DNA of 63,757 nt from Candidatus Zixiibacteriota bacterium (GCA_036480375.1 JAZGGI010000038.1:1-63757); one strand, 5' to 3'. Positions 38,668-47,298 are shown, numbered from the stretch's first letter. The notes: generated by a model from the letters alone, not told the origin. Numbers and translations are program-made.

Positions 38668-38765
38668 CCCCCCAACTGGAACCTTTTCTTCCGATTTCTT
38701 GTATAAATTCTTAATCCGCAAGCGTTTTTTGTTGAATTAAACACAACGTTTTTCTATCGTTATCA
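38668..38765 (+). repeat. Direct repeat, right copy (about 100 bp)
   Basis: This is the second copy of the 36862 repeat and ends 51 bp before tolQ, so it overlaps or borders the tolQ promoter region. The conserved part is TATAAATTCTTAATCCGCA to TTTCTATCGTTATCA. Identity at the tolQ-proximal end is complete. Confidence 0.85.
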
Positions 38766-38816
38766 ATCTGAAAGATAAATAAAAAACCTTTTTATAGAGA
38801 TTGTGTACAATAGGTT

Positions 38817-39563
38817 ATGACGTCAATTTCAATCATTCTTTTAAGCGCGCAGATTGCTGCACCGCTGGCATTGTTTTCCGGAGGAGTCTGGGAAATTCTG
38901 GCGCATATGTCGTTTTTCGGTTGGATAATCATCAGCGTCCTGGTCATCATGTCTCTGGCTTCCTGGGGCATTATGTTCAACAAATATCGCTTGTTTAAGG
39001 AAGTTGAATCACAGTCGTTTAAGTTTAATAATTTATTTGAAAGGGCGACCGATGTTTCGGATTTGATAAACCAGACAAAAAACTTTCGCCTGACGCCGCT
39101 ATCGGGAGTCTATTCCGCCGGTATCAAGGAAGCCGATTTAATCATGGAAGCCAAAAACAAGGGCGGCGTTCCTGACAATCAACGTAAACTGTCCGAAGAT
39201 GATTTTAGAACCGTAACTTTAATGATGGACAAGGCTATTACTGAACAGGTCGGCGAACTGGAACGATACGTCGTCTTTCTGGCGACGACCGCCAACGCCG
39301 CGCCGTTTCTGGGATTGCTGGGTACGGTAGTCGGTGTCATGGATTCATTCTGGTCAATCGGCGAACGTGGCTCGGCGTCTTTAACAGTTGTCGCGCCGGG
39401 GATCGCCGAAGCCCTTCTGGCGACTATCGTCGGCCTGGCGGCGGCTATCCCGGCTGTAATCGGATATAACTGGGCCAATAATAAACTCAAATATATAACC
39501 GACCGGGCCAATAATTTCAGCTTCTCGTTAATGGCCAACCTCAAGAAAGACAGTTATCAATGA
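38817..39563 (+). CDS. tolQ: TolQ/ExbB-family proton channel subunit
   Basis: The 248-residue inner-membrane protein forms the proton channel with TolR and powers Tol-Pal envelope constriction. Three membrane helices are seen: residues 28 to 50 (FGWIIISVLVIMSLASWGIM), about 158 to 185 (VVFLATTANAAPFLGLLGTV), and about 195 to 225 (IAEALLATIVGLAAAIPAVI). The ExbB/TolQ core motifs ANAAPFLGLLGTVVGVM and EALLATIVGLAAAIPAV are clear. The stop overlaps tolR by four bases. It is first in the tol-pal gene series. Confidence 0.93.
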   Translation: MTSISIILLSAQIAAPLALFSGGVWEILAHMSFFGWIIISVLVIMSLASWGIMFNKYRLFKEVESQSFKFNNLFERATDVSDLINQTKNFRLTPLSGVYSAGIKEADLIMEAKNKGGVPDNQRKLSEDDFRTVTLMMDKAITEQVGELERYVVFLATTANAAPFLGLLGTVVGVMDSFWSIGERGSASLTVVAPGIAEALLATIVGLAAAIPAVIGYNWANNKLKYITDRANNFSFSLMANLKKDSYQ

Positions 39564-39976
39564 TTCAGCGCCGCTACGGACATATGGCCGATATTAACGT
39601 CACCAACCTGGTTGATGTTGTGTTGGTGCTTTTGATTATTTTTATGATTACCGCGCCGATGCTTCAGTCGGGCATCGATGTCAATCTACCCAAAACCAAA
39701 ACGGCCATCAACGAAGATCTGGGCGAAGGCGTCGTCCTTACCATCGATAAAAAAGGCGGTATCTTTATTGATGATATTTGGGTCAGGATACCCGATTTTG
39801 AAAAACGCCTTGATGCCGTTCTCCGGCAGAAAAATACTTCATCGGTTTACGTCAGGGCAGACAGCGCCGTCGTTTACGCCGCCGTCGTTGACGTTATCGC
39901 GAAATTAAAGGATATGGGAATCGATTATCTGGGATTGGTCACCTCGCCGATCAATACTGATAATATACGGAAATAA
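39560..39976 (+). CDS. tolR: TolR/ExbD-family protein
   Basis: This 138-residue single-pass inner-membrane protein couples to TolQ. The membrane helix holds the conserved Asp of the proton path: NVTNLVDVVLVLLIIFMITA at about residues 12 to 31, with the expected Asp18. The periplasmic part (VVLTIDKKGGIFIDDIWV, then VYVRADSAVVYAAVVDVIAK) has the normal ExbD/TolR fold pattern. The ATGA overlap indicates coupling to tolQ. Confidence 0.94.
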   Translation: MIQRRYGHMADINVTNLVDVVLVLLIIFMITAPMLQSGIDVNLPKTKTAINEDLGEGVVLTIDKKGGIFIDDIWVRIPDFEKRLDAVLRQKNTSSVYVRADSAVVYAAVVDVIAKLKDMGIDYLGLVTSPINTDNIRK

Positions 39977-39981
39977 CAGCC

Positions 39982-40701
39982 ATGGATTTTACGGCACGAG
40001 ATATTCTTTACTCTCTCATTTTTCATGTGGGATTAATTATGATAGTTAGCTTTATGAATCCATTTAAAGTCCTCATGAAGCCGGACTTTGAATCGGTGGG
40101 TGTTAATATTATAGAAATGCCGCCGCTGGGCAGTCCCGAACTTATTCAGCCCGATAAGATGCCGGAAATCTCGATTCCCGAAGCAATGGTCGAAGAGGAA
40201 ATCGCCGTGCCGATAGCCACTCCCGAAACTCGCGAGGAGCCGGTTGAAATCGAAAAACCGCCCGAAGAAAAAGTCGAAGAGAAATCAAAAACGGAACGCG
40301 ATACCGGCTACAAAGACCAGGCCACGACAGCGGATAAAAACCAGGAAGGCGGCGCCGATGTCAGTGAACAGATAGGCCCGGGGAGCGCTTTTGGATCGGC
40401 TTTTGTAGATAACGCCAGTTTTAACTATCCTACATATTTCCTTCGCGCTTTTGGAAAAATCCAGAGAGCGTGGTCGAATCCGGTTCGCGCAAATAAACCT
40501 CTATCATGCTTTATATATTTTCAGGTGCTTCGTTCGGGGACTATATTTGATCCGGTAATAAAACAATCTTCAGGAGTCGAAGCTTACGATCGTTCCTGTA
40601 TGCGCGCTCTACAGGCAGCCAACCCGTTACCGCCATTACCTTCCGAATTTCAGGATGATATTATTGGCATAACATTAGAATTTCCTTTTTTGCCGAGATA
40701 A
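39982..40701 (+). CDS. TolA/TonB-like energy-transducing protein
   Basis: This 239-residue protein has one N-terminal membrane helix (ILYSLIFHVGLIMIVSFMNP). A Pro/Glu/Lys-rich spacer follows (residues 50 to 125, PEISIPEAMVEEEIAVPI and EKPPEEKVEEKSKTE), then a compact C-terminal domain with TolA/TonB features (AFGKIQRAWSNPVRANKPLS, VLRSGTIFDPVIKQSSG, AYDRSCMRALQAANPLPPLP). Its position between tolR and tolB makes TolA the likely role: a link from the TolQR motor to TolB/Pal. It is short compared with enterobacterial TolA. Confidence 0.85.
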   Translation: MDFTARDILYSLIFHVGLIMIVSFMNPFKVLMKPDFESVGVNIIEMPPLGSPELIQPDKMPEISIPEAMVEEEIAVPIATPETREEPVEIEKPPEEKVEEKSKTERDTGYKDQATTADKNQEGGADVSEQIGPGSAFGSAFVDNASFNYPTYFLRAFGKIQRAWSNPVRANKPLSCFIYFQVLRSGTIFDPVIKQSSGVEAYDRSCMRALQAANPLPPLPSEFQDDIIGITLEFPFLPR

Positions 40702-40703
40702 AT

Positions 40704-42014
40704 ATGAAAAATATACAATTAGGCCTCACCATTCTGCTTTTATTAATCTGCGCTTCCATTATTCATGCTCAAATCAAGGAGTATGAAGGCCGACTCGATC
40801 CCAAGCGGGGGCATGAACAAATCTCTCTTGCCGTCGAGGATTTTACCGGCGTTGAGAATCAACGATTAACAACCGCCGATTCGGTCATCCTCGTCCGCAT
40901 GGGTGAGATTATCCGCAATGATTTGGACTTCTCACCGTTCTATGAAGTCGTCGAACTTGATTCTTTCTATATGCGTCACATGGAACTGGAAGTGATAACG
41001 CTTCTGGGATGGTCTCACCTGGGAGCCGAATATGTCGTCAAAGGCAAGGCGTCGTTTTCAGGAGAAAACATCAATTTCAGCTACCGGATTTACGCCGCCA
41101 AATCTCAAATGGTTTTCGCTCGCGGACGATTCCAATCAATAACAAGCAATTACCGCCGTTTGTCACATACCATCGCCAACGATATCATCTATTATCTCAC
41201 CGGTGACAGAGGTATCTTTGATACGCGGATATGTTTTATGTCGAAGCGGACCGGCAACAAAGAATTATTCCTGTGCGATTATGACGGGGCTAACATCTAT
41301 CAATTAACCGGAAACGGCTCGATAAACCTCTCCCCGGCTTTCGACCCTGACGGCAGACGAATACTATTCACCTCGTTTATGAATGACAAACCTCAGCTCT
41401 ACGAGTATAATGTCATCGACGGAAATGTCAGCCAGATCGCCGCTTATCCGGGAATTAACTCGGCCGCGCGGGTTTCACCCGACGGCAAACATATAGTGGC
41501 CGCTTTATCCCGCGATGGCAACGCCGAATTATATCTGTTGAGACGGGATGGACGGATTAAGCGCAGACTGACCTACACCAAATCGATTGAATCGAGTCCA
41601 TGCTGGTCACCGACCGGGAAGGAGATTGCCTTCTCTTCGGACAGAACCGGGTCACCCCAGATTTATATAATGGATATTGACGGCGTCAACGTCAGGAGAT
41701 TAACTTATCAGGGTGGCTACAATGACTCCCCCGACTGGTCGCCCAGGGGAGACATAATTGTTTTCTTAAGCCGAGTAAACGGCAAATTTAATATCTGCAC
41801 GATTGATGTTACTGGCGATAATTTTCGTGTTCTTACCGAACGGGGCAATAACGAAAACCCCCACTGGTCGCCGGACGGGAATCATATCGTTTTCTCATCA
41901 ACGCGGACCGGAACGAAAGAAATTTATATCATGGATAGATTCGGATTTGAAGAAAAACGTTTGACCGCCGGAGGGGGTAATTCCAACCCGTATTGGTCCG
42001 GATATGACCGATAG
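40704..42014 (+). CDS. tolB: Tol-Pal system protein TolB
   Basis: The 436-residue periplasmic protein has a signal peptide (residues 1 to 22, ending IIHAQ), the TolB N-terminal domain (LAVEDFTGVENQ through EYVVKGKASFSGENINFSYR), and a six-bladed WD40-like beta-propeller. The blades repeat phrases such as LSPAFDPDGRRILFTS, SSPCWSPTGKEIAFSSDRTG, SPDWSPRGDIIVFLS and NPHWSPDGNHIVFSSTRTG. It starts two bases after the tolA-like stop. Confidence 0.95.
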   Translation: MKNIQLGLTILLLLICASIIHAQIKEYEGRLDPKRGHEQISLAVEDFTGVENQRLTTADSVILVRMGEIIRNDLDFSPFYEVVELDSFYMRHMELEVITLLGWSHLGAEYVVKGKASFSGENINFSYRIYAAKSQMVFARGRFQSITSNYRRLSHTIANDIIYYLTGDRGIFDTRICFMSKRTGNKELFLCDYDGANIYQLTGNGSINLSPAFDPDGRRILFTSFMNDKPQLYEYNVIDGNVSQIAAYPGINSAARVSPDGKHIVAALSRDGNAELYLLRRDGRIKRRLTYTKSIESSPCWSPTGKEIAFSSDRTGSPQIYIMDIDGVNVRRLTYQGGYNDSPDWSPRGDIIVFLSRVNGKFNICTIDVTGDNFRVLTERGNNENPHWSPDGNHIVFSSTRTGTKEIYIMDRFGFEEKRLTAGGGNSNPYWSGYDR

Positions 42015-42132
42015 GTTTTTCTATAATATCGGCAAATATTTGTTGCTTTGAAAATTCCAATTTCGTACAGTTTGAACATAGATTGGAAAACAATGAAACT
42101 GAGTTTGTATAAAGAATTGTAAGGAGGGACTA

Positions 42133-42630
42133 ATGAAAAAATTACTGCTCATTTGCGGGCTATTAATTATCATGTTGGCCGTTTATGGCTGCGGGAGCAA
42201 ACCTCCCCCACCGCCCGAGGAACCGCCGGTCGCGGTAGTTGATACGACACCGCCACCGCCGCCGCCACCACCACCGCCGCCGGAGATTAAAGAATCCGAC
42301 TTTGTCGTTATTTATTTCGATTTTGACAAGTACAATATTCGCGGCGACCAAAAGGCGAATCTCGATAATAACGCCGAGGTGATGAACGAGTTCGCCGACG
42401 CAGTCGTTAAAATCGAAGGGCACTGTGACGAACGAGGTACGGTCGAGTATAACTTGGCGCTGGGCGACAAACGAGGAAATTCGGTCAGGGAATATTTAGT
42501 CGGTCTTGGTATCAGCGCCGACCGCATCGAAATTGTTAGTTATGGCAAAGAACGCCCGGCCATCACGGGAAGCAACGAAGAAGCCTGGGCCAAAAACCGT
42601 CGGGCCGAATTCCGAATCATCTTGAAGTAA
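42133..42630 (+). CDS. pal: Peptidoglycan-associated lipoprotein Pal
   Basis: This 165-residue OmpA-family lipoprotein has a lipobox ending at Cys20 (LAVYGC). A long proline-rich spacer lies at residues 24 to 54, including a run of eleven prolines. The OmpA peptidoglycan-binding domain follows (VIYFDFDKYNIRGDQKANLD, VKIEGHCDERGTVEYNLALG, DKRGNSVREYLVGLGI). A good site (AGGAGGGA) lies upstream. The polyproline run is encoded mainly by CCG and CCA codons and makes the spacer unusually stiff; in E. coli Pal the linker is Ala/Ser-rich. Confidence 0.95.
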   Translation: MKKLLLICGLLIIMLAVYGCGSKPPPPPEEPPVAVVDTTPPPPPPPPPPPEIKESDFVVIYFDFDKYNIRGDQKANLDNNAEVMNEFADAVVKIEGHCDERGTVEYNLALGDKRGNSVREYLVGLGISADRIEIVSYGKERPAITGSNEEAWAKNRRAEFRIILK

Positions 42631-42638
42631 TCGGATTG

Positions 42639-43451
42639 ATGAATATGCGAAAAGAAAAACGCATAAAGGGATACCTCCTCGTGGTATCCCTTTTTAGTCT
42701 GATACTTTTATTCTCGGGATGCGCCACCAAACAGGATGTTTTGCGGGTTGAGGAAAAGGTCAATCAGATCCGCGCCGACCAAAGACTACTGAAAGCCAAG
42801 ATTGATGCCATTGATTCATTGATTGCTTCGAGTGCCGAGCAGGATAATCGTCTCCGGGTCGATATGCGATCTTCGGTTGAGGATTTGAACGAACAACTCA
42901 ATCAATTGCAGAATCAGCTTAACGACCTCAACCAGATGATTTATAACTTCTCTCAACGCGTGGCCATGCAACCGATACAGCCACAGGTTGTTCAGCAACC
43001 CCCACCGGCAGAAGATACGACCTCCCGGGCAGACGACACTACCGAAGTTGAAACGATCTCATCGGTAGATTGTACCGAACTGTGGGATCAGGCCTTCAAG
43101 GATATGCGTCGCGGCCAGTATGATCTGGCTCTTTCGGGATTTTCAGATTATATCAAGTTCTGCCCCGAGGGGAATCTACTTGACAACAGCCAGTATTGGA
43201 TTGCCGAATGCTATTATGAGATGGAAATGAATGAACGGGCTATCGAGGAATATACTAAGCTTATTGACGGTTATCCCGAATCCGAAAAAATATCATCAGC
43301 GTATTTTAAAATTGGCCGCTCTTATGAAAAAATGGACAACAATGAAAAGGCCCTCGAGTATTATATCATAATCCAGGAGCAATTTCCCGGGTCGGTTCAG
43401 CATGAGCAGGTCAAAGATAAGATCGAACGGTGGCAAAAAGAACAAAATTGA
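42639..43451 (+). CDS. cpoB: Tol-Pal accessory TPR protein CpoB (YbgF)
   Basis: The start is ATG at 42639 or ATG at 42645; GGA at 42633 fits the second better. Unlike E. coli CpoB, this one has a lipobox (LLFSGC), so it is probably membrane-attached. Residues 30 to 115 form a coiled coil (VNQIRADQRLLKAKIDAIDS, LNEQLNQLQNQLNDLNQMIY). The C-terminal 120 residues are three TPRs (AFKDMRRGQYDLALSGFSDY, SQYWIAECYYEMEMNERAIE, AYFKIGRSYEKMDNNEKALE). It coordinates Tol-Pal with wall synthesis in E. coli. A hairpin like an intrinsic terminator is embedded in its signal-peptide codons. Confidence 0.9.
   Translation: MNMRKEKRIKGYLLVVSLFSLILLFSGCATKQDVLRVEEKVNQIRADQRLLKAKIDAIDSLIASSAEQDNRLRVDMRSSVEDLNEQLNQLQNQLNDLNQMIYNFSQRVAMQPIQPQVVQQPPPAEDTTSRADDTTEVETISSVDCTELWDQAFKDMRRGQYDLALSGFSDYIKFCPEGNLLDNSQYWIAECYYEMEMNERAIEEYTKLIDGYPESEKISSAYFKIGRSYEKMDNNEKALEYYIIIQEQFPGSVQHEQVKDKIERWQKEQN
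42665..42695 (+). terminator. Terminator-like hairpin inside the start of cpoB
   Basis: AAAGGGATACC (42665) and GGTATCCCTTT (42683) form a perfect 11-bp stem around TCCTCGT and run into five Ts. It lies 35 bp past the pal stop but within cpoB codons 9 to 19. As a terminator it would end most tolQ-pal transcripts before cpoB. Confidence 0.7.
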
Positions 43452-44050
43452 CCGGCGACGATCATATTGAACTAAGTATAAGAATTCCGGCTGATAATAG
43501 ATATTTCTGCCGGGGTTTTTATCAAATTGAAGAAGACGTGTTATACGTCCCGATTTACCCATCGGGACGTTTTTATTCATATTTGGATTCAATCCCGGAT
43601 TCGAGTATTAAAAATAAAAATAATAATAAGCAACCTCTCGCCAATTTAGATATTGATCCCGAAGGACGACTTTTATTCCTGCAAATTAAAACTCCCCGTC
43701 GTCAGTGGGAGATTAATAATTCTCTTAATTATTCATCGCCGTTTGAATTTGCTGATATAAGATTCATTCGTTTCCGCGATAGAATCAGATGTCGAAAAAT
43801 CGAAACCGATAAAGATTTTTCCTGGGCCAGATTGACATTTTTAAAACAAAAGATTAGCTGCTCATATCGCGCCGCGGACAATTTGATATTTGACATAACT
43901 GAAGATAATTTATTGGCGTCGATTTGGATAACATCAATGACCGATGATCGGGCCGCGAAGTTAATGTCACAGTGGCGCAAAGAAATGCGAACATATCATA
44001 AACTCGGAGACACAAAGCTATCTTACAAACGAATTGAGATAAATAAATAA
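43430..44050 (+). CDS. Hypothetical protein downstream of cpoB
   Basis: The reading frame overlaps cpoB; it may start at GTG 43430 or at TTG 43448, which forms TTGA with the cpoB stop. Neither has a strong binding site. The 200 to 206-residue product has no signal peptide or membrane helix and no motif I know; the middle (LDIDPEGRLLFLQIKTPRRQ) and C-terminus (ASIWITSMTDDRAAKLMSQW) look like a real protein. It resembles the small uncharacterised PilZ-like or DUF-type proteins in mixed strand/helix pattern, but I cannot assign one. A terminator-like hairpin sits inside the frame at 43545. Confidence 0.6.
   Translation: MAKRTKLTGDDHIELSIRIPADNRYFCRGFYQIEEDVLYVPIYPSGRFYSYLDSIPDSSIKNKNNNKQPLANLDIDPEGRLLFLQIKTPRRQWEINNSLNYSSPFEFADIRFIRFRDRIRCRKIETDKDFSWARLTFLKQKISCSYRAADNLIFDITEDNLLASIWITSMTDDRAAKLMSQWRKEMRTYHKLGDTKLSYKRIEINK
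43545..43574 (+). terminator. Terminator-like hairpin inside the hypothetical gene
   Basis: ACGTCCCGAT and ATCGGGACGT form a perfect 10-bp stem around TTACCC, followed by TTTTATT. It is 94 bp after the cpoB stop and codes for part of YVPIYPSGRFYS of the next frame. An almost identical hairpin lies after that frame at 44060. Confidence 0.7.
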
Positions 44051-44059
44051 CCTCCTCAA

Positions 44060-44096
44060 AAAAAACGTCCCGATTTATCCATCGGGACGTTTTTTA
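44060..44096. terminator. Bidirectional intrinsic terminator
   Basis: AAAAACGTCCCGAT and ATCGGGACGTTTTT pair around TTATCC, with As on the left and Ts on the right, so it can stop both the plus-strand hypothetical gene and the converging ppdK transcript. It differs from the 43545 hairpin in one loop base and the tail length. Confidence 0.88.
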
Positions 44097-44115
44097 TTAT
44101 ATTTAAGGAACCCTA

Positions 44116-47022
44116 TTATTTTTTCTTTTTGATTCCCGTTTTCTTAGCCGCCGCCTTCTTCAAAGCCGGTTTTTTCGCGCCGCCCTTGATTGTTTTAATC
44201 TTGCTCCTGGCGGTTTTCTTCCTGGAAGCAACTTTTGCGGCAGGTTTCTTTTTGGCCGGAGCTTTTGCCGTGGCCGTTTTCTTTGCCGCCGACTTTTTGG
44301 CTGCTTTCTTTTTACCCGTTGGTTTGGCCAGCGTATCCTTATCTCTCAGGGTCGCCTGAGCAGCTACCAGTCGAGCAATCGGGACTCTGAAAGGAGAACA
44401 GGAAACATAGTCGAGTCCGACTTCATGAAAGAACTGAATCGAGGCCGGGTCGCCTCCGTGCTCACCGCAGATACCGATTTTCAATTCGGGATTGACACCG
44501 CGGCCTTTCTCGAATCCCATCTTCACCAGCTGGCCGACACCGATCGTATCCAATGATACAAACGGATCGACAGGCAATATGCCTTTCTCAACGTAATAAT
44601 TGAGGAACTTACCGGCATCATCTCGAGAGAATCCCATTGACATCTGTGTCAAATCATTGGTTCCGAATGAGAAGAATTGCGCTTCTTCCGCGATTTCATC
44701 AGCGGTTAAAGCCGCTCGCGGAATTTCAATCATTGTTCCAACCAGATAGTTAAGCTTGGATTTCTTACGACTGGTGATTTCGAGAGCGATGCGTTCCACG
44801 ACTTCCTTCTGATTCTTGAATTCATTGATATGACCAATCAACGGAATCATGATTTCCGGGTAGACTTTTTTGCCTTTCTTGGTCAATTCATTAGCCGCTT
44901 CAAGAATCGCTCGGACCTGCATTTCTGTGATCTCAGGATAAACGATACCCAATCGGCAGCCGCGATGACCCAGCATAGGATTCATTTCCCGAAGCTCATC
45001 TATCCGATCCAGCATCTTTTCGATCTTTTCCAGTTTCTCCTCATATTCCTCGTCGGCCTTATCGAGCATTCCAATGCGTGCCTCGACATCTTCCCGACTC
45101 GGAAGGAATTCATGCAATGGCGGATCAAGCGTTCTGATAGTTACCGGATAACCCTGCATGGCCGCAAAGATCTTCTTGAAATCGTCTTTCTGAAATGGAA
45201 GCAGCTTATCAAGGGCGGCCTGCCGCTCTTCGGTGGTCTCGGCAAGAATCATTTCCTGCACGATCGGCAAACGCTCCTCGGAGAAAAACATATGTTCGGT
45301 GCGGCAAAGGCCGATCCCCTCGGCGCCAAATTTAATAGCCTTAACAGAATCAGCCGGCGTATCGGCGTTTGTCCGAACGCCCAATTTCCGATACTTATCG
45401 GCCCATTCCATCAGTTCGGCAAATTCGCCCGATAATTCCGGTTCGATCGTGGACACTTCGCCGATGATTACTTCACCGGTCGAGCCGTTGATGGTGATGA
45501 CTTCGCCTTCTTTTATGATAAGGCGACCAATATGAAATCGCTTTTTGGCTTCGTCAACACGAATCTTTTCGCAACCGGCCACGCACGGTTTACCCATACC
45601 GCGCGCTACAACGGCGGCATGTGATGTCATACCGCCCCGACTGGTCAAAATTCCGGCGGCGGCGTTCATGCCTTCGATATCATCCGGGTTGGTTTCCTGT
45701 CTGACAAGAATACATTTTTTCTTGGTTGAAACATTGACCGCATCCTCGGCAGTAAAGACAACGAAACCAGAACCAGCACCCGGAGAAGCCGCCAAACCGG
45801 TAGCAACTGAAGTATATTTCACCTTGGGATCCAGACGAGGATGCAAAAGATGATCCAACTGAGTCGGCTCGATGCGCATCAAGGCTTCCTCTTCGGATAT
45901 CAAACCTTCTTTGACCATGTCGGTCGCAATTTTAAGGGCTGCCTGAATCGTACGCTTACCGGCTCGGGTCTGAAGCATAAATAGTTTGCCTTCCTGAATG
46001 GTAAACTCAAAATCCTGAACATCGCGATAATGTGCTTCAAGACGATCCGTGATTTCTTTCAATTGTTTATAAACATTCGGCATGTCCGCTTTTAGCTGAC
46101 TAATTGGTGATGGAGTACGAATACCGGCCACAACATCTTCACCCTGGGCATTAAGCAGATACTCACCATAAAAAACTTTTTTGCCGCTGCCCGGATCGCG
46201 GGTAAATCCAACACCGGTACCGGAAGTATTTCCCATATTTCCATAAACCATAACCTGCACGTTTACGGCGGTCCCCAGATTCGATGGAATATTATTCAGA
46301 CGGCGGTAGCTAATCGCCCGGGGATTATTCCAGGAACGAAAAACCGCGTCGCGCGACAGCACCAGTTGTTTATAAGGATCCTCGGGAAAGGGCTCTCCGG
46401 TTTTCTTCAATATGATTTTCTTAAATCTCTTGACAATATCCTGAAGGTCTTTCACCTGCAGCGAACTATCCTGCTTGATCCGTTTGTCTTTTTTCTTCCT
46501 GGTGATTACTCCCTCAAAGACATCTTTATCAATACCAAGAACCACATTTCCAAACATCGACATGAAGCGCCGATAATTATCATAACCAAAACGCTCATCA
46601 CCGGTCTTGGCTATAAAACCCTTCATGGTTTCCTCGTTTAATCCCAGATTCAAAACCGTATCCATCATGCCCGGCATTGAGAATTTGGCTCCCGAACGGA
46701 CCGATACCAAAAGTGGATTTTTGGGATCGCCAAATTTGGCTCCCATTAGTTTCTCGACTTTGGCCATGTATAATTTCATTTCCTTTTCAAATTCAGAAGG
46801 CAGGTTCATATTATTTTCATAATAGGCCAGACAGGCTTCGGTTGTAATTGTAAATCCCGGCGGGACAGGAATTTTAATATTGGTCATTTCGGCCAGGCCG
46901 GCACCTTTTCCGCCGAGGATATCTTTCATATCTCCCTTACCCTCAGCCTTGCCGCCGCCAAAGAAATAGATAAATTTAGGTTTAGTCTTACTGGCCTTTT
47001 TTGTCTGTATTGTCTTCGCCAT
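44116..47022 (-). CDS. ppdK: Pyruvate, phosphate dikinase with H1-like C-terminal tail
   Basis: The enzyme interconverts pyruvate, ATP and phosphate with PEP, AMP and pyrophosphate. The N-terminal ATP-grasp domain (YFFGGGKAEGKGDMKDILGG, MPGMMDTVLNLGLNEETMKG), the phosphohistidine domain with GGMTSHAAVVARGMGKPCVA (catalytic His) and the C-terminal PEP/pyruvate barrel (ICGEHGGDPASIQFFHEVGL, active-site Cys) are all present. The core ends near residue 895. About 72 more residues are almost only Lys and Ala (KKKAAKKSAAKK, KKAAAKKTGIKKKK), as in histone H1-like proteins; normal PPDK has no such tail. It is monocistronic with a terminator 20 bp downstream. Confidence 0.95.
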   Translation of the reverse strand: MAKTIQTKKASKTKPKFIYFFGGGKAEGKGDMKDILGGKGAGLAEMTNIKIPVPPGFTITTEACLAYYENNMNLPSEFEKEMKLYMAKVEKLMGAKFGDPKNPLLVSVRSGAKFSMPGMMDTVLNLGLNEETMKGFIAKTGDERFGYDNYRRFMSMFGNVVLGIDKDVFEGVITRKKKDKRIKQDSSLQVKDLQDIVKRFKKIILKKTGEPFPEDPYKQLVLSRDAVFRSWNNPRAISYRRLNNIPSNLGTAVNVQVMVYGNMGNTSGTGVGFTRDPGSGKKVFYGEYLLNAQGEDVVAGIRTPSPISQLKADMPNVYKQLKEITDRLEAHYRDVQDFEFTIQEGKLFMLQTRAGKRTIQAALKIATDMVKEGLISEEEALMRIEPTQLDHLLHPRLDPKVKYTSVATGLAASPGAGSGFVVFTAEDAVNVSTKKKCILVRQETNPDDIEGMNAAAGILTSRGGMTSHAAVVARGMGKPCVAGCEKIRVDEAKKRFHIGRLIIKEGEVITINGSTGEVIIGEVSTIEPELSGEFAELMEWADKYRKLGVRTNADTPADSVKAIKFGAEGIGLCRTEHMFFSEERLPIVQEMILAETTEERQAALDKLLPFQKDDFKKIFAAMQGYPVTIRTLDPPLHEFLPSREDVEARIGMLDKADEEYEEKLEKIEKMLDRIDELREMNPMLGHRGCRLGIVYPEITEMQVRAILEAANELTKKGKKVYPEIMIPLIGHINEFKNQKEVVERIALEITSRKKSKLNYLVGTMIEIPRAALTADEIAEEAQFFSFGTNDLTQMSMGFSRDDAGKFLNYYVEKGILPVDPFVSLDTIGVGQLVKMGFEKGRGVNPELKIGICGEHGGDPASIQFFHEVGLDYVSCSPFRVPIARLVAAQATLRDKDTLAKPTGKKKAAKKSAAKKTATAKAPAKKKPAAKVASRKKTARSKIKTIKGGAKKPALKKAAAKKTGIKKKK

Positions 47023-47298
47023 TTTCTTAATCTCCGTAAATCGTTTATAGTTTGAGACAGTATTTACAAAAATTATGAGCAGTTTACAAGTCTAAAGGCA
47101 AAAACAAGCCGTAAAAATCCAATTATGGGGTGTAAAAATACAATTTCAGGTATAACTCAACTCAAATTCCCTTCCCGTCCCTTATTTAGTTTTTAATTCA
47201 CACCAGTCCCACCAGCCAATTTAGAGATACTATCCCCTATCAGCTAAAACCACAAGAAATTCCATCCATATAATAAATCGATAAAAGAAGAGTATTAA

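Noticed and set aside
44129-44359. Hydrophobic plus-strand ORF
   Set aside because: It is the antisense of the Lys/Ala tail of ppdK; antisense of Lys codons gives Phe/Leu and mimics a membrane protein.
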